Of a stretch of 64,000 bases of DNA, positions 44,849 to 55,874 are shown piece after piece. Location: positions 1,302,001-1,366,000 of the forward strand of contig JACCLO010000006.1 of NCBI GenBank assembly GCA_029448655.1, written 5' to 3'. Source of the DNA: Wolfiporia cocos. Its lineage: Eukaryota > Basidiomycota > Agaricomycetes > Polyporales > Phaeolaceae. Within the stretch, counting starts at the first letter, position 1. Every line of letters starts with the position of its first letter. The position numbers and the translations under genes were made by a program. Below the pieces are notes generated by a model. The model did no database searches. It was not told the DNA's origin and saw only the letters and a list, made by a program, of their open reading frames with translations.

Positions 44849-47016
44849 CTGCATGCTCTGCTGTTGCACATGTTCAGCAAGATATCACCGAGAAAGAAAA
44901 TCAACATTCCACAGTAGATATCTCGACACATGACCTACCTGCATTATCTATTGCACAGCCACTCAGCGCACAGTCAAGTCTAGCAAGCATTAGGTCTGTG
45001 GCATCCAATAGTGAATCTGCTGGGCTCACCAGCATCAATGCAGACCAGCGTGCCATGAAGCGCCAGAGAATAGACGCACCGCTCTATGGTCAAACAGCTG
45101 ATATCGCATGATATCCCAATTCTATCCAAGCACAATTTGCTTCCAATGTCTGTCAACTCCTCATTGCCTGCAACATTGCATGGTCAGCTGTGGATCATCC
45201 ATATTGGCGATACTTCTTTGCAACTTGGGTGCCTGGTGCTCTAGTCCCAAGCCGGAAGACCCTCTCGGGACGAATTCTTGAAGAAGAGGCACAGCGTGTG
45301 GTGATTGGAATGAAGCAGCAGGTTCAGGGCCGATTTGCTACAGGACAGTCTGATGGCTGGAAAAATGTCACGAGGACATCACTTGTCACATCCATGATTA
45401 ATGTCGAGTATTCTGTGAGTCATATGGCATATAAGCTTACACATTCAGATTGACACAGCAAAATTTAGCCATACCTGTTGAATGCAGTCGACATATCTAC
45501 CCAGGCCAAAAATGCGGAAAATCTGCTTGAAATCGTAAAAGCAGAAATCAAGTATTGTATGGAGGTACTTGAGACGAAGGTGGTTGCATGGTGCACAAAT
45601 TCGAGTGGTGAATCGGTCAAAATGTGGCGACTTCTGCGCATCATTTTCCCATGGATCGTGACTGTGGCATGTTGGGCGCACCAGGTCAGATTTTATTCGC
45701 TTCACAGTAAAAAGTACTTACTTAACTGCTAATCTACAGTTAAACCTTGTTGTCTCCAATTACACCAAGCTGAAGCTACCCTTTATGTTGGTCCTTGATT
45801 GTGCTCTAGGAGTCATCAAATGGTTCAATAATCATAGCCGTGCCCTGGGCATGCTGAAAGAGGAGACAAAGGCGAGGCTATGCAAAGTATATTCCCTCGT
45901 TATGCCTGTTATTACAAGATGGACGACTCACTATCTGTCATGCCGCCGTCTGCTTCTCCTTGAGACACCGCTGTGTACGCTAGCTGTCAGTGCCAAGGAA
46001 GTTCTTTTACTGTGTGCAGGAGATAAGACGGAATCAAAACGAAAGGCAGATGAGATTATACGCACCTTGTGCTCACCTACTTTCTGGGATGAGATATGCC
46101 TGTAGGTCTTATTCTCTGCAGCTGAATTGTGCTGATTGCTCTTCATGGCAGCATTCACAGCCACCTAGAACCGCTTGCCGTGGCTGTCAACACTACACAA
46201 GCAAATAACGCGTGCCTTGATACAGTCCTACTTACACTTGGCCAGCTTTATCACACCTTTGCAAATCCACAGTATGAAGCGGACATCACCAGGGTGATCC
46301 ACGAGAGTCTGGAGAAGCGGTGGAAACAGACCGATCAGGAGGTCTTCATCCTAGCTGTGGTGCTAAACCCTTACCTCCGCACGAAGTGTTTCCGCTCCGG
46401 CAATGCTGCCATCACCGAAGCTTCGTTATCAGCAATGCTTGGTCAATGCTATCAGCGAATGTTTGGGAAGGCACCAGACATTTACCTTTTCCAGGCATTC
46501 ACTGACTATCTTCATTACCTAAGTGAGTTCTCGGAGGACCATATGGCCTTAGAACAGCTTAAGCAACTTGCTGAAAAAGTGGTATGTTAGCACTGTAATA
46601 TTTCCGATAGTCAACAACTCACTTTCAGCTAAGGAGACAGATGTTAATCTGGTAACGCTGTGGTGGCGACTGGACACAGGCAGTCCGAATGGCCGAAACG
46701 CACTCACTACACTGGCCATGTGAATTCTCAGCATCATTCCAAATTCAGCTGCAACAGAGCGGATATTCAGTGCCATGGGAATTGTGCATACTGATATCCA
46801 GAACCGTCTTGATGCCGAAAGGGTTTGCCAAACCGTATTGGTGAAGGCTGACATTGAGCAGCAGTTCCCAAGCACCCATTCCTGCAAGAGATGTGCAGCA
46901 AGTCAAGGCTAAAGCAGCGAGAGCAGGATGGCACGCGATAATGTTATTGCATTGCAGGCTGTGCGTGTGATGCTTGGAATGGATCCTGAACTTCACGATA
47001 GCCACGCAGTTGCAGG

Positions 47017-48221
47017 ACTTGAGGTTAATTACCCAGCGGGTTTGCGTAGATGCAAGCGCTGAGGATCACGTGGATTTCACCATGTCGGCCAGCGGCGGGC
47101 GTCTCTGCGTGCCCCTTCGACGAAAGTTGAAGGCCACGGCACTGTGGAAGCTTATCGAGGCAAGATAGACAGACTATATAGTGAATTGCTTGTATCGCTC
47201 ATTGATATCTGTATTCAAGATGTAGGAAACTCTGTTAAATACAGTACTTGTAGCCAATAACATTTGTGGCTAGGGGTTGTTGGCGAGTAGTTGAGTTCGT
47301 GATGGGCATTGTACGACGCTGTTCGTGGCGACGGATATCACTTTCCCAGCGGATAAGTGGTTTCATTATATGTGCTGCATTCTTGAACCACCGTGGCTCC
47401 GCGCGATCTTGTTGGTCCTCAAGGATGCGCAATGATTACCGTAGAACTGCAATTAAGTGGTCTACGTCGATTTCATCTTCGTCGTCAAGCTGAAAATTTT
47501 GAAATCTTATTATAGAGTAGTGTGATCAAGTAGGATGCTTACTGCGAAGCGCCCGTTACCTCCCGCACGTGTTTGCATCAGACCATCTCTTCCTGTTGGC
47601 GGAGGCCTTGACGGCGAAGACAGAATCTGCAAAAATTCCAAGTCAACAACGACATCAGCATTCAAATGGAAATACCAACACTGGCTGTAGGTTCTGCATC
47701 AAATTCTGTACTGCATACCATAGTTAACAATGGCACAGTGCTTGCCTGAGGCATGCGAGCATGCCAGGCATATGGTGCCGGCATCTCGGGTGGCAGAGCA
47801 ACAATCCCCTCAATTGGAACGGTGTAGAATGGAGGAATATGAAATCTAACAGCAGAAGCCCACCAATGAGCAGGCAGAGGCCCGGTGTTTTGTACGAGAT
47901 GTTTGCACAGGAGGTATGAGTGATATTTCTGGGCCCCAGAGTCACATGTCCACCGTGAAACATCTGTAACATACACACCGTTGATGGGAACTGTTAGCAG
48001 ACGTTCCCGGGCGAGTGTTAAGCAATAGGGAGGTAGTGCCTTAGTTATGACTGCGTAGACAGCAAGATCGACCGGAGGGTCGGCCGAAGACTTCAATGTT
48101 TAGTGTCGAAGGGGCGCATAGAGACGCCCGCCGCTGGCCCGACGCGTCGGTATCCACGTGAAATCCACGTGATCCTCAGCGCTTGCATCTACGCAAACCC
48201 GCTGGGTAATTAACCTCAAGT
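47017..48221. mobile_element. 1.2-kb long-TIR DNA element with SWIM-finger remnant
   Basis: The ends are inverted repeats of about 105 bp (ACTTGAGGTTAATTACCC... and its complement), with exact 8-bp duplication GTTGCAGG (47009-47016, 48222-48229). It lies in the last exon of the hAT transposase. Long TIRs, an 8-bp duplication and a SWIM-like finger fit a shortened Mutator-like or Zisupton-like (KDZ) element; the two cannot be separated without a transposase core. Confidence 0.85.
47662..48096 (-). CDS. SWIM-type zinc finger fragment
   Basis: 144 codons inside the long-TIR element. The core WTCDSGAQKYHSYLLCKHLV fits the SWIM pattern CxC-x(n)-CxH, except that the second Cys is Ser. It is followed by WWASAVRFHIPPFYTVP, a continuation often seen in fungal transposon SWIM proteins. 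No catalytic domain is attached, so this is probably the tail of a deleted transposase and may not be expressed. Confidence 0.5.
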   Translation of the reverse strand: MKSSADPPVDLAVYAVITKALPPYCLTLARERLLTVPINGVYVTDVSRWTCDSGAQKYHSYLLCKHLVQNTGPLPAHWWASAVRFHIPPFYTVPIEGIVALPPEMPAPYAWHARMPQASTVPLLTMVCSTEFDAEPTASVGISI

Positions 48222-48654
48222 GTTGCAGGTGCCGAAGAAGACGAGGCTGTGGCTAGTCAGCAGTATGAGCCTTTCTCTGCAGTAGCTCATGAATTAATGG
48301 CAGAGGCTGATAAACATGAAGAAGTATTTGCTCAGTTGTCTGCTTCAAATTTGCCAGAGTACTCATCTATTATGCCAATTCCGATGCGCGAGGGACTACT
48401 ACTGCGAAATCTATTTCATTATCCTTCAGATACGCATTTTGTTTCTCTCACGGATCTCTCTGCATTTTGGACGAGAGGAAATCAACATTTAGACAAAGAA
48501 ATGGACTTACTCGACTTGCTAAATCCGAATCCTTGATCATCTTGTATCAATCGCATATTAATTACATGCCAACTCACACCCCACGCAACTTAGCGCTCAA
48601 GCCACTTGATTGACCAATCACAGTCATCAGTTGAGGTCACGCACAAGTCACGCC

Positions 48655-48735
48655 TTGTCAAGCCCATTGACCCCTTTGACCCGGGTCAACACTTGACCCG
48701 GGTCAAACTGGGGTCAAACCGGGTCAAGCCCAACC
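48655..48735. repeat. Cluster of GACCCGGGTCAA palindromes
   Basis: TTGACCCGGGTCAA and close variants recur four to five times within about 80 bp. It may be the subterminal repeat block of the hAT element or an upstream control region of the UEV fragment. Confidence 0.7.
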
Positions 48736-48772
48736 TTGATCGTGCCTGCACTGTGTCTCATCTGTTCCATCC

Positions 48773-49185
48773 ATGAGCTCGCACGCGTCACTCACCCACA
48801 GGTGGCTGTGCCAGAACATCCACCCTTACACGTGCCCGGACGCTGTCTGGGCACATGTCACTGCCCTCCTCGACCGCCACCGCACCGTCCACCCAAAGAT
48901 GGACGTCTACAATTGCATCCCCCCCATCTCTCCAGCACACCCACTCACCCACCCACAGCATTCAATGATGACCACACCCAGCTCCTCCTCTGCCTCTGTG
49001 GCTTCCTCCCCATCGCCTTCCGCAGCACAGCCTACCACATCCCCGTCGCCATCTGGCTTCCCCGCGACTACCCCCGCCGCCCACCCCTCACTTATGTTGT
49101 ACCCACCAGTGACATGCTCGTCCACCCCAGCCCTGATATGGACCCCAGCGGTATGTGCTGCATCGACTACCTCTGCAACTGGGAG
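48773..49185 (+). pseudogene. Truncated UEV domain of Tsg101/Vps23 (ESCRT-I)
   Basis: The frame from the ATG at 48773 gives WLCQNIHPYTCPDAVWAHV and HPKMDVYN. A 44-nt GC-AG intron (48915-48958) then joins to FNDDHTQLLLCLCGFLPIAF, YHIPVAIWLPRDYPRRPPLT, YVVPTSDMLVHPSPDMDPSG and DYLCNWE. This is the ubiquitin-binding UEV domain of Vps23, which sorts ubiquitinated cargo in ESCRT-I. Homology stops at the end of the domain: the proline-rich, coiled-coil and steadiness-box parts are absent. It is either a fragment captured or stranded among transposons, or a small UEV-only gene. No broken codons occur within the domain. Confidence 0.7.
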
Positions 49186-49620
49186 GTGAAGTTCAGGAAC
49201 CCGAGGATGTCGCAGTTATCGCCCTCAATCATATCCACCTGGTGCCCAATAATTGCACAGAGAAGCATTTTGTCACATGCAAGGAATAGCGCCATTGCTC
49301 CCTCCTGGTCCTTGCGGTCAATGGTGACACACAGAAGGACACATTCGTGCGCTAATGCCACGTCCCCCATCCATGTGGCATAATGAAGCCAGGTCTTCTG
49401 ACGGCTCATTCCACACTTATATAAAGAACTCAATTTGAGCTTGATGTCGAATGTCACTGCTGTGGAATCATGTCACACGCCAATTTCAAAGCCTATAGGC
49501 ACATTACCCTTTCCAATCATCGAGAGCACCCCCGAGGCTGGAAACCCAATGCCTCAGCTAGATCCACGCCCTACGCACGTACCACTACGGGCACTAGCTA
49601 ACAGCATCACCAGCCCCACC
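49186..49620. other. Spacer, no gene seen
   Basis: Homology to Vps23 ends abruptly at 49185. The following sequence has no recognisable feature. Confidence 0.35.
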
Positions 49621-50485
49621 TGTCACAGAATATCCAGGGGGATATAGTAACAACCCTCGCTATAGGTTATACGGGCGGCGCTAGGCGTACGCCGCTCCTC
49701 TATGCCTCAGCCACCTCCACGTACGTCTCAGTAGCTTTGTTGGTCACCTGATTGTTAGGTTAGCGCTGTAGGGTAGCGCGCGCCTCATCACACTCACGTT
49801 ACACGTCACACAATGTATCACATGTCTCGCTTACGTACTTACTTACCTCAGCTGTTAGGGCGGTGCTGCGCACAGGCCAGCACTTAAGGGTAGACACTTA
49901 GCGTACCGTTCTCGCATGTATATAAGATACGACAGGAATGGGGCTTACTCCCCATCCTTAAGATTCTCGACGTTTGGGCCTCTGGCTCCTCTCTCACATG
50001 TGCGCCGTGCGACTCGCCTTAGGGCGTCCTCTACTGCTTGACTGGTAGCGACTCGACAATGCAAGTATCCCATCGATGATCAAGTCATATCCGGGGGAAT
50101 GCCTCTGCATTCATCGCTGCTTGCCGCTGTCTCGTCGCAAGACCTTGGGGGTTCTCCCCTGCCTATAGCAGGTCGCACAGCCTCTGTAAGTCTGTGTCAC
50201 CACCTAAGAACCCCAGTCCCAGACCTCACGTCCAGTCCAGCATAAAGCCACTAGCAGTCACGTGACCCCAACCAACCACGATGAGCCCAGTAGCACCTAG
50301 CCAGACCAACCCCTCGCTACCTGGACCATACCTCATCAGGTCACAACCACCCAGACTCATGGCTAGGACCCTGTCCACCCAACCAACCGAACCCTATGCC
50401 TCCCATCTCCACGAACCACCACCACTACTGGCTATCCGGTCATTACTGACCAAGGACTCACGCCATTACAGGCATGGACTATGTA
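49621..50485 (+). repeat. Probable LTR2-type element, copy C (5' part and leader)
   Basis: It starts TGTCACAG, with an LTR2-like TATATAAG segment and inverted GGGGCTTACTCCCC near 49920-49965. A Pro-rich open frame from ATG 50281 may be a truncated gag-like start. Its continuation resumes after the inserted LTR1 at 51663, and the distal end was not found. Confidence 0.45.
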
Positions 50486-50490
50486 CTATG

Positions 50491-51662
50491 TGTTACGGTT
50501 ATTTTGATTTTTCAAATATCGACAGTGACGCAGTTATTCACAATGTACGGCTTATGCCCTAGGATATAAGGCGCAATGCCTTAGACCGTAGTCGTCCTAG
50601 CGGCGCTGGCTATGAGGGTTACTCAGAGAGACCAAAGACTAAGTAGTGTCGATGGTTAGGCCAGCAGAGCACGCAGAGGTGATAGACTGTGGGACACGCC
50701 CCAATGTTGACAATAACAAGACTGAGGTTGTAAGACCTCAGTCGCTAGCTTATATACATGTGTCACGCGCAGTACTACTGTAAGTACCAGCCCTAAACTA
50801 AGGGACCGTGCGCAGGCTCCGCGACGCCACTGACTAAGCTACTGTCATGTGATCCTATGAGACTACTGGGCTAGTGCCGATACCCACTACACTATAACGG
50901 TTAGATCATGTGACTAGATACGAAGAGGACCGGGGTTCGACCCCGGGGGAACAACGTTAGCCCAACGCCACGGAAAACCGTGACAGACAGAACTCACCAC
51001 CGGGCGAATACGATACAGGGACCTGTTGCGCAACCAGCCCCCTGGCTACTCGTGATCTTACTGGGCGCATTCCCAGTTGTACTAGTCTATAGGGCTCGTT
51101 TCATCTTTGGCAGATCCAACCCTGCCATCGTTTCATGTTCATCGTTTATTAGCTGACAGATGGCGTTCAACCGCCATCATTCCTATCTATCGTCTCAGAT
51201 ATATCACTCCATACTTATCAAACGCTTGGGACTATAGCGTAGATAGTATCAGTGGCATCTGGGACAGACTTGACCCCTGAAACCTAGCGTAGTATAAAAA
51301 CTCATGTACTTACCGTCGAGGCTCTTCAGCTCGACCTTGTTGTATAAACAAGAAGTCTTATACTCGTTCTCAAACGTAGGAAACTACGCTCAGTATTTCT
51401 CACTCGAGCAATCGAACGACTAAGTCCTCGAAGTGCACACTGACTTCTCGGACTTAGGCGAGTCTTATATTCTATTCGACTCGCACTTGAACAGATTATA
51501 TCCTCTAACGCGTATTGGATATTAACCGATCTCCTAAGGACTTCACTTAGGACCTGAAGGCATCTAACAAGTATTTGCCTTGCATATGGCGATGTGCCTA
51601 CGTGCAGAAGAACGATCTATATTCGCGACTCGAATATACGAACGGGTATTCGACCCGTAACA
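50491..51662 (+). repeat. Solo LTR1 with a nested LTR2
   Basis: TGTTACGG...CCGTAACA with exact duplication CTATG (50486-50490, 51663-51667). Near its 5' end it is interrupted by LTR2 copy D. Without the insert it is about 707 bp. Confidence 0.9.
50526..50985 (-). repeat. Solo LTR, family LTR2, copy D
   Basis: On the minus strand it runs TGTCACGG...TGCGTCA, with exact duplication GACAG (50521-50525, 50986-50990), inside a solo LTR1. This shows LTR2 was active after LTR1 inserted here. Confidence 0.88.
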
Positions 51663-51667
51663 CTATG

Positions 51668-52389
51668 CGGACTAAGGCCCAAGGGAGGCCTTAAACCCCA
51701 GCCGCCCTAGTCTAACGAGGAACACCGACCTCGGGCAGCACCTGTACGACTGAGAACCCTAGCAGTCACAGGACTCTACGTACCGATCGCAGCCAATCAC
51801 GCTCAATCACCCTACGTCATGCATGGCCCGTACTGGCCAGTCCACAGTCCCGGCAGACATCATCCTTTAGTACCAGCACGTGGGAACCTGGGCTGCCACG
51901 TGCCTTCCCCTCAGTACCAGTCCTTGGGAACCTTGGACAGCAGACACCCCGATCATGGACATAGAACCCCACCATTACCGGTGAACCCCCGATCAACGAG
52001 AACCACTGATCGGGCCTAACCCGCTACATTGCCATAGCCATCCAGCGCTCCCCTAGCTGTACCAGCGCTCGTGCTCTGATGCCCTTACTGGCCACCATGT
52101 AGCATGTAGCTTACCTCAGCGCTGACGCCTTACAGGCCGTGCCATAACATGTACAAACATATGTAGAGATATATAAACACCAGACAGTCTTGAGCAAACC
52201 TCAGACTTGTTTTGGCCTTTGCAGCCTTGAAGGCCCCGGACCAGGAAAGTGCCTTTGAGCGAGCCCCCTTCCCCCAGGTGTGTGTCTAGGGTAGCGCTTG
52301 TGTAAAATCAGGTACGTAGTCAGTGATCTTTGTGTCAGGCTCCAGGATCGACGTGAATGTAGTAACCCTGAACTCGTCAAATATCTTCC
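51668..52389. other. Distal part of element C and spacer
   Basis: GC-rich with a TATATAAA motif near 52173. No gene seen. Confidence 0.35.
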
Positions 52390-53232
52390 TATATATCAAG
52401 GAGGAGTCAAAGGATGTCTTCTCGTCAGATTTGAGGAACTGTAGCTTTTCTGCAAGAATGCAGGGGTATGTGACGGTTTGCCTTGGAGCTCTTCTGCCAG
52501 TAGGACCTTCGACGGCAGCAGGACTCGATGGATCTGTGAATCCATCCTGGACGCCGTTGCGACTATTGGTATTCATGGTTTGCGGCAAAATTTGAGACAA
52601 CGAAGATGGGTGGGTTTGAAAGGTATGAGTTGCAACATCAATAGCAAATACACGTGTAGGCCTGATGAAGCAAACATTTGTCACTGTGCACAGTAAAGTT
52701 TTGGGAATAGAGTGCCTCAAGAGGGAGCATCCGCATGATGGCACTGAATGGGGACGCAAAAGGTCACAGTACACATGACGTGTGACTAGGATAGAAAGCA
52801 GAGTTATGCCAGTGCTTGCTGACACATTCGTCGCACATTGCCAAGTTGTATGAGATCTGGTTGACTTTCAGGACATAGGCACAGCGCATTCAGGTTGTGA
52901 TAGACTGAAGTGCATTTGTGTCTTCTCAAAGTGACAAGGGCCTGGGTGCATATCTCATCATGCTGCCTGTAGAACTGCGGGCATGGCACTGCACTGCGTT
53001 GTGCTCACCTGTAGGATAACCCATTTCCCGCCAGATAATGACATTTCGACACCAGTTTCCATGCAAGCTCTAGCTACCGCCTAGGTCGATTGTGTAAATG
53101 CAGGCTGCATCGGGACGTTGGCCGACAGATCCCCAAGCAGCATTAGTCAAGCAGTGCTCATAACTGTCACATTGCTATCATTCATACTGTAGCGCCACTA
53201 GCTTTGCAGAGCTTCCACGGTGTTTGATTCCC
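52390..53232 (-). repeat. Dispersed repeat R3, copy 2
   Basis: Counterpart of 24250-25370 without the MITE. A 179-codon minus-strand frame (52286-52825) includes GRRAPRQTVTYPC, shared with copy 1, and is otherwise unfamiliar. Confidence 0.65.
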
Positions 53233-53239
53233 AGTGAAA

Positions 53240-53570
53240 AGCAGTCATATCCTTGGTGTATCTGTAAATACCAGTAAATATCAGAAAATATATTGAGATA
53301 ATTATTCGTACCAGAAGCTAAATGCCAAGAGTCTGTGTGGTCTGGTCACCGATGCGAAGACTTTTGTCATACCCATACATACTGATTCATATCTTCAAGA
53401 TATGGTTGTCGAAATACTTGAGTCTGAGCTTGTTTTGAGCACTTGTCAAGCTGAGTTGATTGAAAAGCTGCTCTCCAAGACACAAAGCAACGCATATAGC
53501 ACAATTGGACTTCATTGCAAGTCCAAGCGCCCATGTGAGCTAGTTGCATGATTGTGTCATAATGTATGGT
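53240..53570. repeat. Repeat shared with 32645-32920
   Basis: Near-colinear with the left part of the short repeat at 32.6 kb. It may be one end of the Tc1-like element or a separate dispersed repeat. A short plus-strand frame at 53609 (MAPSKENVDKICSGRSAPIS) next to it looks like the start of another transposase-type protein but is cut short. Confidence 0.5.
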
Positions 53571-54052
53571 GCAAATCACTTAGCTGCCACTACTCTTGTA
53601 CAAGCAAAATGGCTCCATCCAAAGAAAACGTAGATAAAATCTGCTCTGGTAGAAGTGCTCCGATTAGCCAGAGGAACAAATTTACCAGACAGATTTTTTT
53701 AAATCTTGAATTTGCCACATGCCAAATCTCGCTATCCAAGTGCTTTGATAAGCTAAATATGGTATTTTACATCTTAGTTCTACCTTAGTCGTCAAGGTGC
53801 TTGACCAGTACCTCTGGGGCTTGTCTGTGTGATTTGTGCCTTTGAGAACTGAATTCTTTTACCTTTACCTGTGCATCCTTTGCATTCTAACCCAAGCAAT
53901 ATGCATTCATCCATCAGACCATTCGATGCTCCCAACACTGGATTGTAAGGAGGTCAACTGATGCCAGAGCTCTTGGCATATTTTCTTGAAGTGTCTTGAA
54001 AGTGTAATGGCAATTCTTGTGTAGGTAGTGATTGATGGCTCCCCAAAAGAGC

Positions 54053-54569
54053 TGTCACAGTTTTACGCTGTGGCGCCGGGCTTTTGGCCACCCCGCGGTT
54101 CGAACTAACGACTTCAACATTCAATCACCTGACTTATGAAGATAGCCGCGTGCAATGGAGAGTAACTGATAAGATACCCGTATGTAACGTGATGTATCAT
54201 GTGATGTAGTAGCACAGCCTCTACTAGGCGCGCGCGCACAGGCCGCGTTGCTTTAGGGCAAGGTTAGCTAGTTATGTTGCGTCGCATGTATATAAGCTAG
54301 GCATGTCTGAGGCGTACTCCTCAGACAGTTCAATGTAGCCTCACAGGGGTGCATTCCCCCTAAAACACCTTCTCTACTATTTGACTACCCTTGCTCGTCT
54401 GCGTGCCGCCATACTCGACCTCAGCGTCAGACCTCTATCTTGTAGGCCCTCCCTAGGAATTAGAGCACCTAGGCCCTCCTCGATGGGACGTAGGGCATTG
54501 ACATTAGGCGTGAGGCATAGAGATGAGTTGTTGGGCAGTAGTAGGGTTGGACCCAAGGTTTCTGGGTCA
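54053..54569 (+). repeat. Solo LTR, family LTR2, copy G
   Basis: TGTCACAG...TGGGTCA, 517 bp, exact duplication AGAGC (54048-54052, 54570-54574). It splits the NPIEL/FWG motif of the Tc1-like transposase. Confidence 0.9.
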
Positions 54570-54656
54570 AGAGCTCAATGGGATTAAGTTCACAGTGGAA
54601 CTTGGGCAGAAATAAGCAGCAATGACCTGCATCCTCAATTACCTCCTGCACCAGTG

Positions 54657-55874
54657 TGACACAGAATACTGACTAGGTAATGATCACAAGGGGCCCCTAG
54701 GGCCCAAGTCCTAAAGTCAGCATATAGGCTACCAGACTAGTAAGACGAGGGTGTAGTAATAGGGGAAGTTGCCAAGTTGTGTGAGACAAGGTGGTTGCAC
54801 ATGCAAGGGTATAGCCAATAGACTGGGGGCACATGTGCCCCACAGCCACATTGATTGAGCTGAGGTGTAAGACCCCAGCATTGATGTATATATACATGTA
54901 CTGCTACAGATGTTGTACCTAAGTACTACCCTAAAGTAAGTGTCTGTGCACAGGGGGTGGTCACATGTATACTAGGGTGTTACAGGTCGAATACCCATTC
55001 GTATATTCGAGTTGTGAATATAGATCGATCTTCTGCACGTAGTCTTCTAGACGAGTGCAAGGCAAATATATCTGTGAAATGCCTTCACGCCCTAGGTCAG
55101 AACTCCTAGGGGTTCGTTCGATATCCAATACACGTTAGAGGATATAATCTGTTCGCAAGTCTGATAGAGTATGAGACTTGCCTAAGTCCAAGAAGTCAAT
55201 GTGCACTTCGAGGACTTAGTCATTCGAGAGCTCGGGAAATACTAAATGTAGTTTCCTACGTTTTTGAGAACGAGTATAAGACTTCTTGTTTATACAACAA
55301 GGTCAAGCTGAAGAGCCTTGACAATAAGTACATGAGTTTATATACTACGTTAGGTTCCTGGGGTCAAGTCCGTCCCAGATGTCACCGATACTATCTACGC
55401 TATAGTGTGAGATGTTTTATAAGTATGTAGTGATGTATCTGAAGCATTAGATAGGAATGATGATGGTGGTTGAACGCCATCTATCAGCTAACAAATGATA
55501 AACATGAAACAAGGGCAGAGTTGGATCTGCCAGAGTCGAAACACACCCTATACACTAGTACAACTGGGGATGCGCCCAGTATAGAGTCATGGGTAGCCAG
55601 GGGGTTGGTCTGCACAACAAGTCCCTGTATCGTATTCACCCAATGATGAGTTCTGCCAGTGTTCGAAAATCAGAATAACTGTAACATAGGGTACTGCACT
55701 GCCTACCGGGCCGGTGGTAATCTAAGCACAGGCAGGGTTATCTAATCTACAGGGGTCATGTGACATACTGGCTAAGTAGTCATGGTGTAGTGGATAAGAT
55801 GCTATAGAGGGGGTGCAAGTGCTTATGTTCGACCCTTGGTGGAGAAGGGTTAGCATGTCACAAAGTCTGTGACG
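54657..55874 (-). repeat. LTR2 copy F carrying a nested LTR1
   Basis: On the minus strand it runs from TCACAGAC to CTGTGTCA, with flanks CAGTG and CTGTG (one mismatch). It is inserted just upstream of the transposase VQEVIEDAGH motif. The 709-bp LTR1 lies within it. Confidence 0.75.
54978..55686 (-). repeat. Solo LTR, family LTR1
   Basis: 709 bp with exact duplication TAGGG (54973-54977, 55687-55691), opposite in orientation to the full Gypsy element, inside LTR2 copy F. Confidence 0.92.

Larger units (their letters stand above)
36240..48537 (+). pseudogene. hAT-family transposase gene, split by two insertions
   Basis: Three pieces belong together: about 36240-36403, 44849-47016 and 48222-48537. 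The N-terminal part resembles a BED-like finger region (GKVKNLWKHIIDECPYV). The body shows hAT blocks: QSDGWKNVTRTSLVTSMI, NSSGESVKMWRLLR, FPWIVTVACWAHQ, VMPVITRWTTHYLSCRRLL, and a C-terminal dimerisation region IPNSAATERIFSAMGIVH. The last exon ends DLSAFWTRGNQHLDKEMDLL. Excising the Gypsy element (with one CTGCA) and the SWIM element (with one GTTGCAGG) restores reading frame at both sites. In-frame TGA codons near 45110 and before ILSIIPNSAA indicate that it was degenerating as well. The element's own ends were not located. Confidence 0.8.
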
